Source: Pararhodobacter zhoushanensis
GTDB taxonomy: Bacteria > Pseudomonadota > Alphaproteobacteria > Rhodobacterales > Rhodobacteraceae
DNA: 64,000 nt
Assembly (NCBI RefSeq): GCF_003990445.1
Contig: NZ_REEZ01000012.1
Span: forward strand, 1 to 64,000
Direction: 5' to 3'
How positions within the stretch are numbered: the first letter of the stretch is position 1; every line of letters begins with the position of its first letter. The translations under genes and the position numbers were made by a program. The notes beneath the pieces are model-generated. The model had not been told where the DNA came from, searched no databases, and saw only the letters and a list, made by a program, of their open reading frames with translations. Below are positions 63,152 through 64,000 of this stretch, one piece after another.

Positions 63152-63937
63152 ATGTTCGCCAATTTCGATATCAACTTCATGCTTTTTGGGGTCATGCCCT
63201 ATGTCGCGCTGACGATCTTTCTGGTGGGCTCGATCGCGCGGTATGAACGTGATCCTTTCACTTGGAAAAGCTCTTCGAGCCAGCTTCTGCGTCGCAAACA
63301 GTTGATCTGGGGCTCGATCCTTTTTCATGTCGGTATCCTGACGGTATTCTTCGGTCACCTCGTTGGTCTGTTCACGCCCATCTGGGTGCTGGATGCCATC
63401 GGCATTCCCTATGGGTTGAAGCAGTGGATGGCGGTCTTGATCGGCGGGCCTGCGGGCATCGCTGCGCTGATCGGCTCGACGATGCTTCTTCACCGCCGCC
63501 TCGTTGACCCACGTATCCGCGTTACCTCGACGGTGCCTGACATCCTGATCATGGTCCTGATCTGGCTCCAGCTGGCTATCGGTCTGCTGACGATTACCCA
63601 GACGCTTCAGCACATGGATGGGTCGGAAATGGTCCGCTTCATGACTTGGTCGCAAAGCGTTGTGACATGGAACATCAATGCCTGGGTGACGGTGGTTGAC
63701 GTGCATTGGCTTTACAAGCTGCATATCTTCCTTGGCCTGATCATCACGGCGCTCTTCCCCTTCACCCGACTTGTGCATATTTGGTCGGGTTTTGCAGCGC
63801 CTTTCCGCTACCTGCTGACGCGGCCGGGCTACCAGATCGTGCGCTCGCGCCGGACCCGTTCGCTTGAAGACCGCCGCCGCGCCTTTGACAAGCGACAGGG
63901 CAAAACCGGCCCCAAAATCACCACACCTGCGGAGTGA
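63152..63937 (+). CDS. narI: respiratory nitrate reductase gamma subunit (cytochrome b)
   Basis: 261-aa membrane subunit with five helices and two b hemes, taking electrons from quinol. The heme histidines are in ILFHVGILTVFFGHLVG and near VDVHWLYKLHIFLGLI and RLVHIWSGF. It has an AGGAG site two genes deep in the operon and is followed 2 bp later by the next gene. Confidence 0.94.
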   Translation: MFANFDINFMLFGVMPYVALTIFLVGSIARYERDPFTWKSSSSQLLRRKQLIWGSILFHVGILTVFFGHLVGLFTPIWVLDAIGIPYGLKQWMAVLIGGPAGIAALIGSTMLLHRRLVDPRIRVTSTVPDILIMVLIWLQLAIGLLTITQTLQHMDGSEMVRFMTWSQSVVTWNINAWVTVVDVHWLYKLHIFLGLIITALFPFTRLVHIWSGFAAPFRYLLTRPGYQIVRSRRTRSLEDRRRAFDKRQGKTGPKITTPAE

Positions 63938-63939
63938 CC

Positions 63940-64000
63940 ATGATGAATATTGCTCTGTTTCCAGATGTTGTAGTGAATAATGAGACCATCCCCTCGGCGG
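63940..64000 (+). CDS. partial gene, probable parvulin-type peptidyl-prolyl isomerase
   Basis: Begins MMNIALFPDVVVNNETIPSA and runs off the window. The VVVNNETIP start fits the N-terminus of PpiC/parvulin-type proteins that follow narI in many Rhodobacterales nar operons. Only 20 residues are visible, so the call rests on context. Confidence 0.5.
   Translation, partial: MMNIALFPDVVVNNETIPSA

Overview
This window reads as part of a GC-rich plasmid (or chromid) from an alphaproteobacterium of the Rhodobacterales (Paracoccus/Roseobacter-like). The reasons are a complete repABC replication/partition cassette with an antisense RNA gene between repB and repC, TRAP transporters of both the DctPQM and TAXI types, a narR-narKGHJI nitrate respiration locus with a fused NarK, and NnrS/NnrU proteins. 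No rRNA, tRNA or CRISPR array was seen.

Layout. (1) 171-3619: an apparently complete three-gene Tn5053/Tn402-type transposon (tniA, tniB, tniQ) with multiple end repeats. (2) 3.7-23.9 kb: an aromatic-acid catabolic island. It holds all enzymes of the phthalate 4,5-dioxygenase route to protocatechuate (oxygenase, reductase, cis-dihydrodiol dehydrogenase, 4,5-dihydroxyphthalate decarboxylase). It also has a ThDP enzyme, a DMT exporter/importer, an unknown 147-aa protein, an isochorismatase-fold hydrolase, an acyl-CoA dehydrogenase-type enzyme, an aldehyde dehydrogenase, two TRAP transporters and three regulators (two IclR, one MarR). (3) 24.2-31.85 kb: a mobile-element patch with a frameshifted IS110-family copy, a frameshifted IS5-family copy, an IS110 remnant cut by a second, decapitated tni element, and an intact IS5-family copy. 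A secreted CS-D-HC (tannase/MHETase-type) hydrolase gene sits inside this patch. (4) 31.85-43.4 kb: plasmid backbone with a wHTH protein behind a structured leader, a PIN/excisionase-like toxin-antitoxin pair, a DUF1612 protein, a serine recombinase, repABC with three parS palindromes and a ctRNA, a large second ParB broken by a 1-nt frameshift, and small plasmid proteins. (5) 43.5-49.5 kb: an RND efflux pump with a cytochrome b561 and a TetR regulator. (6) 49.5-64 kb: NO/nitrite stress genes (nsrR, hemerythrin, 5-FCL, nnrS, nnrU) and narR / narKGHJI, running off the right edge into a parvulin-like gene.

How it fits together. A 12-bp imperfect palindrome with consensus TTAG(C/A)(T/C)ATCTAA occurs at five promoter regions: marR, the divergent oxygenase/reductase promoter, the dctP operon, the TAXI operon and the secreted hydrolase. 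Two of these overlap strong TTGACA promoters. I infer one MarR-controlled regulon in which a periplasmic/extracellular hydrolase releases an aromatic acid (plausibly phthalate from its monoesters), TRAP systems import it, and the Pht enzymes convert it to protocatechuate. The hydrolase belongs to this regulon although IS elements now separate it from the rest. The nar/NO genes would let the host respire nitrate when oxygen is scarce.

Three independent single-base deletions break otherwise full-length genes (24410, 26165, 41280). They are either real decay or sequencing/assembly errors.
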